Origin: Deltaproteobacteria bacterium
Lineage (GTDB): Bacteria; Myxococcota_C; UBA6777
Direction of reading: 5' to 3'
Length of the DNA: 64,000 bases
Assembly: GCA_002731275.1 (NCBI GenBank)
Contig: PCBK01000029.1
Span: forward strand, 168,162 to 232,161
Below, piece after piece: positions 25,927 to 33,934 of the stretch. The position numbers and the translations under genes are program-made. A model generated the notes under the pieces. It was not told the DNA's origin. It saw nothing but the letters and a program-made list of their open reading frames with translations, and ran no database searches. Within the stretch, counting starts at the first letter, position 1; each line of letters begins with the position of its first letter.

Positions 25927-27318
25927 ATGGACTCCTCTTTGCCACGTATCCTCATCGTCGATGACGAAGAAAATGTGCGCCACTACCTGCAACTCCTCCT
26001 CAAACGAGAAGGCTATTGTATTGAGGTCGCACCCCACGCCGACGATGCCATCAAAAAGATCGACTCATTCGATCCCGATCTCCTCCTCTGTGATGTCCGC
26101 ATGCCAGGGGATATGGATGGTCTCGGCCTGCTCGATCTGCTCCAACAACGCGCCGAACGCTGCGAAGTCATCATGATGAGCGCATATGGTAGCCGCGATC
26201 TCGCGCTCAAAGCCGTACAGCGCGGCGCATACGATTACATCTCCAAGCCGATCGACCGCGAAGATCTCATCCTCACCCTCCACAAACTCTTCGAACGTGA
26301 AAGGCTCCGGCGCGAAAATCGACGCCTGCGCGCTGCCCTCGACCAAACACACTACGAAGATGGTATCGTCGCCTCCTCAAAAGGTATGAGCGAGATCCTG
26401 AATGATGCCCGAAAAGTCGCGACGTTCCCCACCACCGTCCTCATCCAAGGAGAAAATGGCACCGGGAAAGAGCTCCTCGCCCGCTTCATTTACCGACGCT
26501 CCCCACGCGCTGATGCACCCTTTATCCCTGTGAACTGTGGCTCCATCCCTGGCGAGCTCTTTGAATCCCAACTGTTCGGACACAAACGTGGCGCCTTTAC
26601 CGGTGCACATGAAGAACATATCGGACTCTTCGAAGAAGCTGACGGTGGGACTCTCTTCCTCGATGAGATCGCTGAACTTCCACAACCCTTGCAAGTCAAA
26701 CTCTTGCGGGTGCTTCAGGAAAACCGCATCAGACGTCTCGGCGAAAATGTCGAGCGCAATGTCGATGTCCGCATCATCGCCGCGACCAACAGAGACCTCA
26801 AGCAGGAGGTCGAAGCCGGACGGTTTCGTGAGGATCTCTACTACCGACTCAAAGTCTTCATGCTCTCCATCCCACCTCTACGTGAGAGAAAAGAGGATAT
26901 CCCCGCGCTCGTTGAGTTCTACATTGAACAATTTAACGCTCGTTTTGGCACAAGCATCGAAGAAGTGGAGCCTGACGTCATGCGGCTGTTTATGCAATTC
27001 TCTTGGGATGGTAATGTCCGACAACTCAAACACACGATTGAGAGCGCGATAATCCTCTCTGATTCACATTGTTTGACAGTCTCCTCTCTTTCCGATGAGC
27101 TGCGTACACAAAGCGCTGACACGACACATATCTCGGATGTCGATGCTGTTTCCATGGACACCTTTTCGATCAAAAAAGCGACCAAAGAGCTCGAAATACG
27201 TCTCATTCACAAAGCACTACGTGAGACAGGTGGCAACCGAACCGCTGCTGCCAAGCTCTTGGAGCTGAGTCATAGAGCGCTGCTTTACAAAATCAAGGAG
27301 TATGGGGTTGAGCTTTGA
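25927..27318 (+). CDS. Sigma-54-dependent NtrC-family response regulator (PilR/AtoC-like)
   Basis: 463 residues from the ATG at 25927; a GTG at 25894 is in frame but lacks a ribosome-binding site. Receiver domain (residues of about 7-120) with the acidic pair DDEE, phosphoacceptor Asp in LLCDVRMPG and Lys in ISKPID. AAA+ domain with Walker A GENGTGKE, the sigma-54 contact GAFTGA, Walker B GGTLFLDEIAELP and the arginine-finger region. C-terminal Fis-type HTH (ETGGNRTAAAKLLELSHRALLYKIKEY). It activates sigma-54 promoters when phosphorylated. No histidine kinase is adjacent, so the partner is elsewhere. Nearness to pil genes suggests, but does not prove, a PilR-like role. Confidence 0.95.
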   Translation: MDSSLPRILIVDDEENVRHYLQLLLKREGYCIEVAPHADDAIKKIDSFDPDLLLCDVRMPGDMDGLGLLDLLQQRAERCEVIMMSAYGSRDLALKAVQRGAYDYISKPIDREDLILTLHKLFERERLRRENRRLRAALDQTHYEDGIVASSKGMSEILNDARKVATFPTTVLIQGENGTGKELLARFIYRRSPRADAPFIPVNCGSIPGELFESQLFGHKRGAFTGAHEEHIGLFEEADGGTLFLDEIAELPQPLQVKLLRVLQENRIRRLGENVERNVDVRIIAATNRDLKQEVEAGRFREDLYYRLKVFMLSIPPLRERKEDIPALVEFYIEQFNARFGTSIEEVEPDVMRLFMQFSWDGNVRQLKHTIESAIILSDSHCLTVSSLSDELRTQSADTTHISDVDAVSMDTFSIKKATKELEIRLIHKALRETGGNRTAAAKLLELSHRALLYKIKEYGVEL

Positions 27319-27335
27319 GGGGAAGAGGAGGGGGG

Positions 27336-28475
27336 TTAACTTGCACCTCGTTGATCGCAATTGTCACACACACATTCTTCTCGAAAATCCTCTCCTTTGA
27401 CGATCTTTTTCAGTGGCTGGAAGGTTCGGCATTGTTCACACATCAAGTATCCTTTGTCGAAGGCACCTTGCATGATTTTGATCGCCTGTGAGGTCAAAAA
27501 GGGAGCTTTGGCGGATTGTTGGATCAATTGGTAGATGCTGCGGTGGGAGACTGGAAACCCTTTGAAGTCGATAGGGCTCTTGTCTCTTTCATAGCGGACT
27601 TTGTGGGACAAAAAGCATCGAAACTGTCCCTCTGGAGCGGGGTCCATTGAGTAGTAACGCTTTTCTCGACAATTCGGGCACATCCCTTCGTTGACGTCGG
27701 TCTTTGGCCAGTTCGTTTTGCAAACCTTGCAGGTCTTGAGTTTTCCTTCGAAGGGTTGGATCTTCTCGACGTGTTCTTCGTAGTGGAATTGGCAAAGGTA
27801 GAGTATGTCATCTTCGCGCCAACTGCCGACCTTCTTTAAAAAGGATAGAGGGAGCATTTGTTGACACACATCACACGCGATCTGTGCACCTGAACCATTC
27901 GACTGTGCACGGATCGTGTCAATATCCCCAAGGTTGATCAACGTCTCTTCGACGATCGCGCGCAGCTCTTTGGAGCCTTCGTTTTGGATGTCTTTGAGAT
28001 GTGGGATCGCGTCTGGATCGCGCAACCGAGTCAGTGTCCGCGCTGCTGCGACTTGGACCTCTTCCTCGTCGTCGAGCATGGCGAGCAGGGGCTTGATGTA
28101 CTTGGGGTTGGGTTTTTTTTCAATCGCTTCGATGCCTGAGACCCGCTTTTCCAGGAGCTTATCACCCATTTTACGAATGTGTGTCTCACCCCACAGCGAA
28201 CCGAGGCCTCGGAGTGCTGCCCACTTGACCTCCCACTCCTCATCGAAGAGGGCTTGGATCAATGCTTCCTCTGCCTCCTGTGACTTAAAATTGTTGAGCG
28301 AGTCCACCACTGCGAGTCGGACGTCCATATCTTCGTCTGTTGCAGCATGTAGAAGGAGCGGCAGGGCTTCATCTTCGTACGTGCCTTTCAATTTGCGCGC
28401 TGCGTCCTGTCGTATCTCGAATGAGGGATCTCGCAAGTGATCGAGGATTTCTTCGACTCTTTGGGGCACTTGCAT
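27336..28475 (-). CDS. HEAT-repeat protein with three C-terminal zinc-ribbon-like clusters
   Basis: 379 residues. Residues 1-190 are HEAT repeats (DEDMDVRLAVVDSLNNFKSQEAEEALIQAL and similar, including PBS-lyase-like units). The C-terminal half has three Cys clusters: CDVCQQM...CQFH, CKVCKTNW...CPNC, and CEQCRTF...CVCDNC. Each looks able to bind zinc. No enzyme domain is seen. HEAT repeats point to a protein-interaction role; the zinc ribbons may bind nucleic acid or stabilise structure. AAAGGAG precedes the ATG. It converges with the NtrC-type gene, 17 bases apart. I do not know this architecture. Confidence 0.75.
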   Translation of the reverse strand: MQVPQRVEEILDHLRDPSFEIRQDAARKLKGTYEDEALPLLLHAATDEDMDVRLAVVDSLNNFKSQEAEEALIQALFDEEWEVKWAALRGLGSLWGETHIRKMGDKLLEKRVSGIEAIEKKPNPKYIKPLLAMLDDEEEVQVAAARTLTRLRDPDAIPHLKDIQNEGSKELRAIVEETLINLGDIDTIRAQSNGSGAQIACDVCQQMLPLSFLKKVGSWREDDILYLCQFHYEEHVEKIQPFEGKLKTCKVCKTNWPKTDVNEGMCPNCREKRYYSMDPAPEGQFRCFLSHKVRYERDKSPIDFKGFPVSHRSIYQLIQQSAKAPFLTSQAIKIMQGAFDKGYLMCEQCRTFQPLKKIVKGEDFREECVCDNCDQRGAS

Positions 28476-28619
28476 ACTCGCTCCTTTTGCTCGTTCGCCT
28501 TCGTGTCGCTTGTCTTTCTCTTGCTTTGTGCTATCTTGTGGACTTAACGTACACCATCAGTCCCGACAAATACGAAGTGTTTCTCTGATCAAGAATCATA
28601 CCCTGAAAGATACCATAAG

Positions 28620-31130
28620 ATGACTGCATCTTCCAAGAGTAAGTCCGTATCCCATCCACCGCAAGAAGATGAGGCTGCCTCTGATACGCAAAATCCCTCT
28701 TCAGTCCGGGACCTTCTCTCTTCTGATGGAGGACTTTTTTTTGATCAACCTATCCCCACTGAGCGCGAAGAATCCAAACGTGACCTTGTCGAAAACGTCG
28801 ATTCCAAGGAGGCTCCTGTCGATCTTTTAACAGCGGGGGAGCTCGTACAGCACTTTAAGGTGCAAAAACGACTCGGTCACGGTGGGATGAGTCAGGTCTA
28901 TCTTGCCCAAGATATGCGACTCGCGCGTAAAGTCGCGCTTAAAATGATCCATCCCAAACACATCGGTCATTGGGATATGTTGACTCGATTTTTGCAAGAG
29001 GCACGCGCGACAGCTCGTTTCAATCACCCACATATCATCCAAATTTACGCAGTGGGAGAATTTCAGGGGGCGCCATATGTCGTCCTCGAATATCTCGAAG
29101 GTCTCAATCTGCGGGCGTATTTGTTTCAGCGAGTGCTCTCTTTTCAAGAGAAGCTTTCATTCTCCGTCGCGATCTGCGAAGCGCTCCTCGAAGCACATCG
29201 TCATCAAGTGTTACACTGCGATCTCAAGCCCGAAAATATCATCATCCCGCAAGATAAGCGTCTACGTGTTCTCGACTTTGGACTCTCGCGACGTCTTCGC
29301 TCGACGACCGGACGCGAAGGAAAGGAAAGTCTAGAGGCGATTGAGTTACAGGAGCTCTCCACACCACTTGTCACACAGATCCGAGGGACACCCGGATATA
29401 TGGCGCCTGAGCAGTGGAAAGAAGGGGGCGTCTTGTCGACGGGGACAGACGTGTGGGCGTTGGGGGTGTTGTTGTGGGAACTCTTGACTGGAGAGCACCC
29501 ATTCAAGAGCGAGACGTTGTTGGAGCTGCGCACGCGAGTGTGTCAAGAACAGCCAGATGTCTCGCTTTCATCCACTGGCGCTGACGTTCCTCCTGTCCTC
29601 GAAGAGTTGCTCTTGTCTTGTCTTCAATACGATGCTGCTGTGCGCCCCTCCGTTGAACATATCCTGGGTGTGTTGCGCTCTTTTGTCTCCGAAGAGAAGG
29701 ACGCTGATGCTTCGGGGGCAGGTCCTTTTGTGGGTCTTGTGCCGATGTCTTTGGAGCAGTCCTTCCTGTTCACTGGGCGGGAGTCTCTAAGAGAAGACGT
29801 GCTCACGGAGCTTGCAGAGTCCACATTCGTCTCCATCGTGGGGGCTGCAGGTGTTGGGAAGTCTTCCTTTTTACAGGCCTGCTTGTTGCCTGCAGTTCTG
29901 GAGGAAGGCAGGTGGGAGCCTTTGTCGATGCGTTGTGGAGAGCATCCTCTTCGTGATCTTGTCTCCACGATGCGTGCGTCGTTTGCGGAAGTAGAAAGCG
30001 ACGACGCGGTAAATAGTTCGTTTTTGTCGGATATTCAGTCCGATCCAGGTCTCTTACGTGCAGCATTCGACAGGCTCGCGACTTGCCACGAGAAGGAAGG
30101 TGTCTTGTTTGTGCTTGATGCGTTCGAAGACATTGTCTCTTCGCCTCTTGAGGAGCAGCGGTTGTTGATTGCGCTGTTCTCTTCTTTGCAGGGAAGCGCT
30201 CATCGTTGTGTTCTTAGTGTACGGGAAGATCGGCTCTCTGAGTGCACGCAAATCGAAGGCGTGAAGGCTTTTTTTGTACGCTCTTTGTATCTCTCTGCGC
30301 CTACAGCTCACGTGCTTGAAATGTGTTTGCGGCATATGCTCACGCAAGTTGGTGGTGTGATGTCACCGCTCGATTTTTCCTCGCGTTTGTGTCGGGATAT
30401 TGGTGAGAACGGACATGCGTTTTCGTTCCTTCAGATCGTGGGACAGCGTTTATGGGAGAATCGCACTCGTGAGCTGACGCTGACGTACAAATCACTTGAA
30501 GACGTGAGGGGGGTTGCGGGGCTCATCGTGACACATGCCAATGAGGTGTTGCATCGATTTTCTCCCACAGACAAACAGCTCGCATTGCGTTTGTTGTCTC
30601 GTTTCGTTACAGGACATGCACAACGTCGTTGGATCGCAAAGGAGAACCTCTTTGAGCAAAGTGACGCCGAACATTTGCGAGTCTTTGAGCGTCTTGTGGA
30701 GGAGCGATTGGTTGAGCTTCGGGTGCGCGCTGATGGACTTACAGGTCTGGACGCCTCACTCTCTCATCCAGTGCTCGCTTCGGAGTGGTCGCTTTTGTCG
30801 TCTTGGACGAGAGAACACTCTGTAGAGCATTCTTTACTACAAGAGATCGAGTGGAGTATGGCGCTCTGGGAACAAAGAGGCCACTTGCCTGGCGATTTGT
30901 TACGTGGAAAGCGGCTGCGTGATTGCCTGACCTGGATGGGTGAGCAACCTCCTGAGCTGACAACACAGATGATTGAGTACATCCTGCTGAGCGAGCAAGA
31001 TGCTGCGTTTCGCGATGTCGCCCCTTCCCAAAGAAGGCGTCCTGTGCGCTGGTCGAGATGGTTTGCCGGACTTGGTTGGCTGTTCTTCTTGTTCTCTCTG
31101 TTGTGGACGCTCGTGGCTCGATCTTGTTGA
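28620..31130 (+). CDS. Ser/Thr protein kinase fused to an nSTAND1-like NTPase, C-terminal membrane anchor
   Basis: 836 residues. Kinase domain at about 78-350: Gly loop RLGHGGMSQVYLA, catalytic Lys108 in VALK, catalytic loop HCDLKPEN (HRD changed to HCD, Asp kept), DFG in VLDFGLS, and MAPEQW. The second half starts with FTGRESLREDV, then Walker A GAAGVGKSS (near residue 406) and Walker B-like VLFVLDAFEDI, the order seen in nSTAND1 proteins (ACLLPAVLEEGRWEPLSMRCG...PL). A single membrane helix ends the protein (WFAGLGWLFFLFSLLWTLVA). STAND NTPases are signal switches; many act in defence or signalling. The large N-terminal part is therefore cytoplasmic. A Dbr1-like gene follows after 23 bases and is probably co-transcribed. 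Confidence 0.88.
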   Translation: MTASSKSKSVSHPPQEDEAASDTQNPSSVRDLLSSDGGLFFDQPIPTEREESKRDLVENVDSKEAPVDLLTAGELVQHFKVQKRLGHGGMSQVYLAQDMRLARKVALKMIHPKHIGHWDMLTRFLQEARATARFNHPHIIQIYAVGEFQGAPYVVLEYLEGLNLRAYLFQRVLSFQEKLSFSVAICEALLEAHRHQVLHCDLKPENIIIPQDKRLRVLDFGLSRRLRSTTGREGKESLEAIELQELSTPLVTQIRGTPGYMAPEQWKEGGVLSTGTDVWALGVLLWELLTGEHPFKSETLLELRTRVCQEQPDVSLSSTGADVPPVLEELLLSCLQYDAAVRPSVEHILGVLRSFVSEEKDADASGAGPFVGLVPMSLEQSFLFTGRESLREDVLTELAESTFVSIVGAAGVGKSSFLQACLLPAVLEEGRWEPLSMRCGEHPLRDLVSTMRASFAEVESDDAVNSSFLSDIQSDPGLLRAAFDRLATCHEKEGVLFVLDAFEDIVSSPLEEQRLLIALFSSLQGSAHRCVLSVREDRLSECTQIEGVKAFFVRSLYLSAPTAHVLEMCLRHMLTQVGGVMSPLDFSSRLCRDIGENGHAFSFLQIVGQRLWENRTRELTLTYKSLEDVRGVAGLIVTHANEVLHRFSPTDKQLALRLLSRFVTGHAQRRWIAKENLFEQSDAEHLRVFERLVEERLVELRVRADGLTGLDASLSHPVLASEWSLLSSWTREHSVEHSLLQEIEWSMALWEQRGHLPGDLLRGKRLRDCLTWMGEQPPELTTQMIEYILLSEQDAAFRDVAPSQRRRPVRWSRWFAGLGWLFFLFSLLWTLVARSC

Positions 31131-31153
31131 ATGATATTCAGAGAGGTCCATTG

Positions 31154-31966
31154 ATGGATGAACTGTATTTTGCGGTTGTGGGTGATGTGCACGGCTATCA
31201 CAACAGGATGGTGGCACAGCTCAAAAAGTGTGAAAAGAGACTTGGTCGGACATTCGACTTTGTCTTGCAAGTTGGGGATTTTGAGGCGCACCGTGACGAA
31301 GATGATCTGCGCACGATGTCAGCGCCTTCAAAGTACAAGCAGCTAGGGGATTTTCATCAGTATTGGTCTGGACGTGTGCGTTACCCTTGGCCGATATACT
31401 TTATCGGCGGAAATCACGAACCTTATGGGTTTTTAGAGTCTTATGTGGAGGGCGGTTGCTTGCTGCCTCACTGTCATTATCTCGGCCGTTCACAGAGTCA
31501 AGAGATCGGTGGATTGGAGATCGCAGGGTTGACTGGAATTTACGCGGAGGAGCGATTTGAGCAGGAGCGACCCGTGTGGGGGGCGAGATCGGGACAGTCC
31601 AATAAAGACTTTATCTTCTTCGATGATCGCGATGTCATGGCCTTGATGGAGCTGGAGCAGGTTGATATTTTGTTGCTTCATGATTGGCCAGAGGGGTTGT
31701 TTGAAGAGGGAGGGGAGGTCGCGGCACGAGGTCGCTTGGCGCGACGAGAACGTGGGAATCCGTACGCCAGAATGTTGGTCGAAGAGCTCAAGCCTAAGTG
31801 GGTCTTTTGTGGGCACATGCATACCCGCTATAAGGCTTCTTGGGAGTGGGAAGATGAGACAAAGACCCACTTTTTGTGTCTGGCACATATTCTGGAGGGG
31901 GCGGAGGCGATAGGAGCCTTTCGTGTGAAGAGAGGACAGGGGGCGAGGCTGGAGCAGTTGTGTTAG
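31154..31966 (+). CDS. Metallophosphoesterase closely resembling RNA lariat debranching enzyme Dbr1
   Basis: 270 residues from the ATG at 31154 (GAGAGG upstream). Metal motifs: GDVHG (D11, H13), GDFEAH (D42), GGNHEP (N87, H88, E89), LLHDWPEG, and GHMH near residue 222. Beyond these, the spacing and text match eukaryotic Dbr1: GDFxAxRxExDLRxM, PxKY, YxSG, FIGGNHE, a LGRS/GGLEIAGLTGIY segment, and DIxLxHDWP, then LKPxWxFxxHMH. Dbr1 has Cys instead of Asp in the first motif; this protein has the common Asp. Dbr1 cuts 2'-5' phosphodiester bonds at branch points. The substrate here is unknown. It follows the kinase-nSTAND gene by 23 bases. Confidence 0.85.
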   Translation: MDELYFAVVGDVHGYHNRMVAQLKKCEKRLGRTFDFVLQVGDFEAHRDEDDLRTMSAPSKYKQLGDFHQYWSGRVRYPWPIYFIGGNHEPYGFLESYVEGGCLLPHCHYLGRSQSQEIGGLEIAGLTGIYAEERFEQERPVWGARSGQSNKDFIFFDDRDVMALMELEQVDILLLHDWPEGLFEEGGEVAARGRLARRERGNPYARMLVEELKPKWVFCGHMHTRYKASWEWEDETKTHFLCLAHILEGAEAIGAFRVKRGQGARLEQLC

Positions 31967-31991
31967 GAGGTGGCGTTTGTGTGGAATCGAT

Positions 31992-33728
31992 TTAGCAGTT
32001 TGTTCGACATGATGCACCGGTTGCGTCGCTACAACAGAAGCGTCCTCCAGGACACGATATCTTGAGCCACTTGGTTCCGTCAGATGAACAAGTCTCTTGC
32101 TCGTAGAGTCCTCTACATCGTGTATCTCCAGGATAACAAGTCACACATTTTCCACCGAGACATACTGGTGCAGTGCTGGGGCAAGGGTCACTTTGCCAGT
32201 AGAGGCAGGTGTTGTTTATACATTTTTGTCTTGTGTTTCCCACACACTGAAAGCTCCCTGCGCTTGTACAGGCGTTTGTGCTTTGGCATGCACAGGCCTT
32301 TGTCGTGGTGTCGCAGTATTGGTTTTTTTGGGGATCGCAAGTGGTCTGTGTCCGCCAGCCACTACAGTCGGCTTTGCACTGTTGCAGTGTATTGTTGTTG
32401 CAGCGCTTTTGATTGGCAGTACAGGCACATGAGACGCACTTGTTGGTTGCACATCGTTGGTTACTGGCGCAGGCACAATCTTTGGCGCAGGTGCCACAGT
32501 GCTCGCCTTTTTTGGGATCACAAGTCCCATCACCACAAGCCGCACCACAGCTTCCATTTTGGCAGGTTTGGCTTGCGAGGCAGGTGCAATCTTGCGGACA
32601 TGAGGAGCAGTTCTCATTTTTTGCGGGATCACAGGTTCCATCCCCGCAAGCGTTGATACACTTGCCACCTTTACAGCTTTGTGTGTTGGGACAGCCACAA
32701 TCTTTGGGGCATATATCACACGTTTCATTTTTCGCGGGCTCACAAACACCATTTCCGCAATCAGCGACGCAGCTCCCGTTTTGGCAGGTTTGTCCTGTGA
32801 TACAAGCGCAGTCCTTTGGGCACGATGAGCAATTCTCTGTCGCCGGATTGCAGCTTCCATCCCCACAAGACTTATCTACACTACATTGTCCACTCGCGTT
32901 GCAGATGTATCCACTTTGACATTTGCAGTCAGCGGGACATGAGTTGCAGTTTTCGTTTTTGGTGGCTTCACATTGGCCATTACCGCAGCTTGGGTCGTTG
33001 ATGCACTGTGTACCCTGACAGATCTTTCCGGCTGGACATTTGCAATCTTGTGGGCAGGTGGCGCAGTTTTCGCCTTTGGTGGGTTCGCATGTATTGTTGG
33101 GGCAGTGGGGGGCTTCACATACGCCTGTAGGACTGCATGTTTCGCCTGTTTGGCAGAAGCATTCGTTGGGGCAGTTTGCACAATTTTCGCCATTTGCTGT
33201 GTCGCAGACTTGGTTTCCACATGTTTGTGGGGTTGAGAGGGTGCACTTGTTGTTTTGGCAAATTTGTCCGACTTGGCAGCCACAGTCGTTAGGACAGGTT
33301 GAGCAGTTTTCTCCACCAGAAGGTTCACATGCGCTGTTTCCGCACTTGGCTTGGACTTGGTTACACGCACCATTTGAACAACCTGCGCCGGCACAGTCAA
33401 TGATGAGATCTCCCTTGTATCCGCAGCTATCAAACCAATATAGGATATTGCCTTCACAGGCTTTTTTGGCATTGAGCTGGCACTGTCCACCTGTTTTGCA
33501 TTGTCCTGTCGAGATGTCGCAGCTTTGTCCTGTGCTGCAATCTCGATCACTGGTGCAGCCATCGATACAGTATCCTTTATATAGGTCACAACGAGCGCCA
33601 GGAGGACATTCTTCTTTGGAAACACACGGTGTTTCACTCGAACACCCCGCTGAGAGACTCACTGCGAGACCTAGAAAAAGGACGACTCCACGTACGATGT
33701 GGGTTTGTAAAAGCGTCTCAAACATCAT
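31992..33728 (-). CDS. Cys-rich lipoprotein with eight tandem repeats
   Basis: 578 residues. Signal peptide with lipobox SLSAGC (Cys29). Two short Cys modules are followed by eight tandem repeats of about 36-42 residues with the pattern CGxGxCxPxxxENCxxCPxDCxCxxGxxCxxGxC, each with nine or ten Cys. A C-terminal region has further Cys pairs and ends in CRTNC. Nearly every Cys is paired by spacing, so the mature protein is probably a rigid disulfide rod on the outer membrane. Function is unknown; the repeat resembles those of other deltaproteobacterial surface proteins. It converges with the Dbr1-like gene 25 bases away. Confidence 0.83.
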   Translation of the reverse strand: MMFETLLQTHIVRGVVLFLGLAVSLSAGCSSETPCVSKEECPPGARCDLYKGYCIDGCTSDRDCSTGQSCDISTGQCKTGGQCQLNAKKACEGNILYWFDSCGYKGDLIIDCAGAGCSNGACNQVQAKCGNSACEPSGGENCSTCPNDCGCQVGQICQNNKCTLSTPQTCGNQVCDTANGENCANCPNECFCQTGETCSPTGVCEAPHCPNNTCEPTKGENCATCPQDCKCPAGKICQGTQCINDPSCGNGQCEATKNENCNSCPADCKCQSGYICNASGQCSVDKSCGDGSCNPATENCSSCPKDCACITGQTCQNGSCVADCGNGVCEPAKNETCDICPKDCGCPNTQSCKGGKCINACGDGTCDPAKNENCSSCPQDCTCLASQTCQNGSCGAACGDGTCDPKKGEHCGTCAKDCACASNQRCATNKCVSCACTANQKRCNNNTLQQCKADCSGWRTQTTCDPQKNQYCDTTTKACACQSTNACTSAGSFQCVGNTRQKCINNTCLYWQSDPCPSTAPVCLGGKCVTCYPGDTRCRGLYEQETCSSDGTKWLKISCPGGRFCCSDATGASCRTNC

Positions 33729-33934
33729 TTTTTCCCGAAAATACGGCCTCTTTGATGAGGCACACGCAAAACAATACCTTCTGAACAGGTGACATCATGT
33801 CTATAGGATGTCTCGTCTATATCGTGGTTGTCAAGATTGGAGACGATTTTTGTATGGGAACAAGGGTGTTTACGTGAGCAGGGGGGATTCTGTTGGGACT
33901 GTGTGGACGGGAGGTCTGGGAGGTGTACGTTTTG

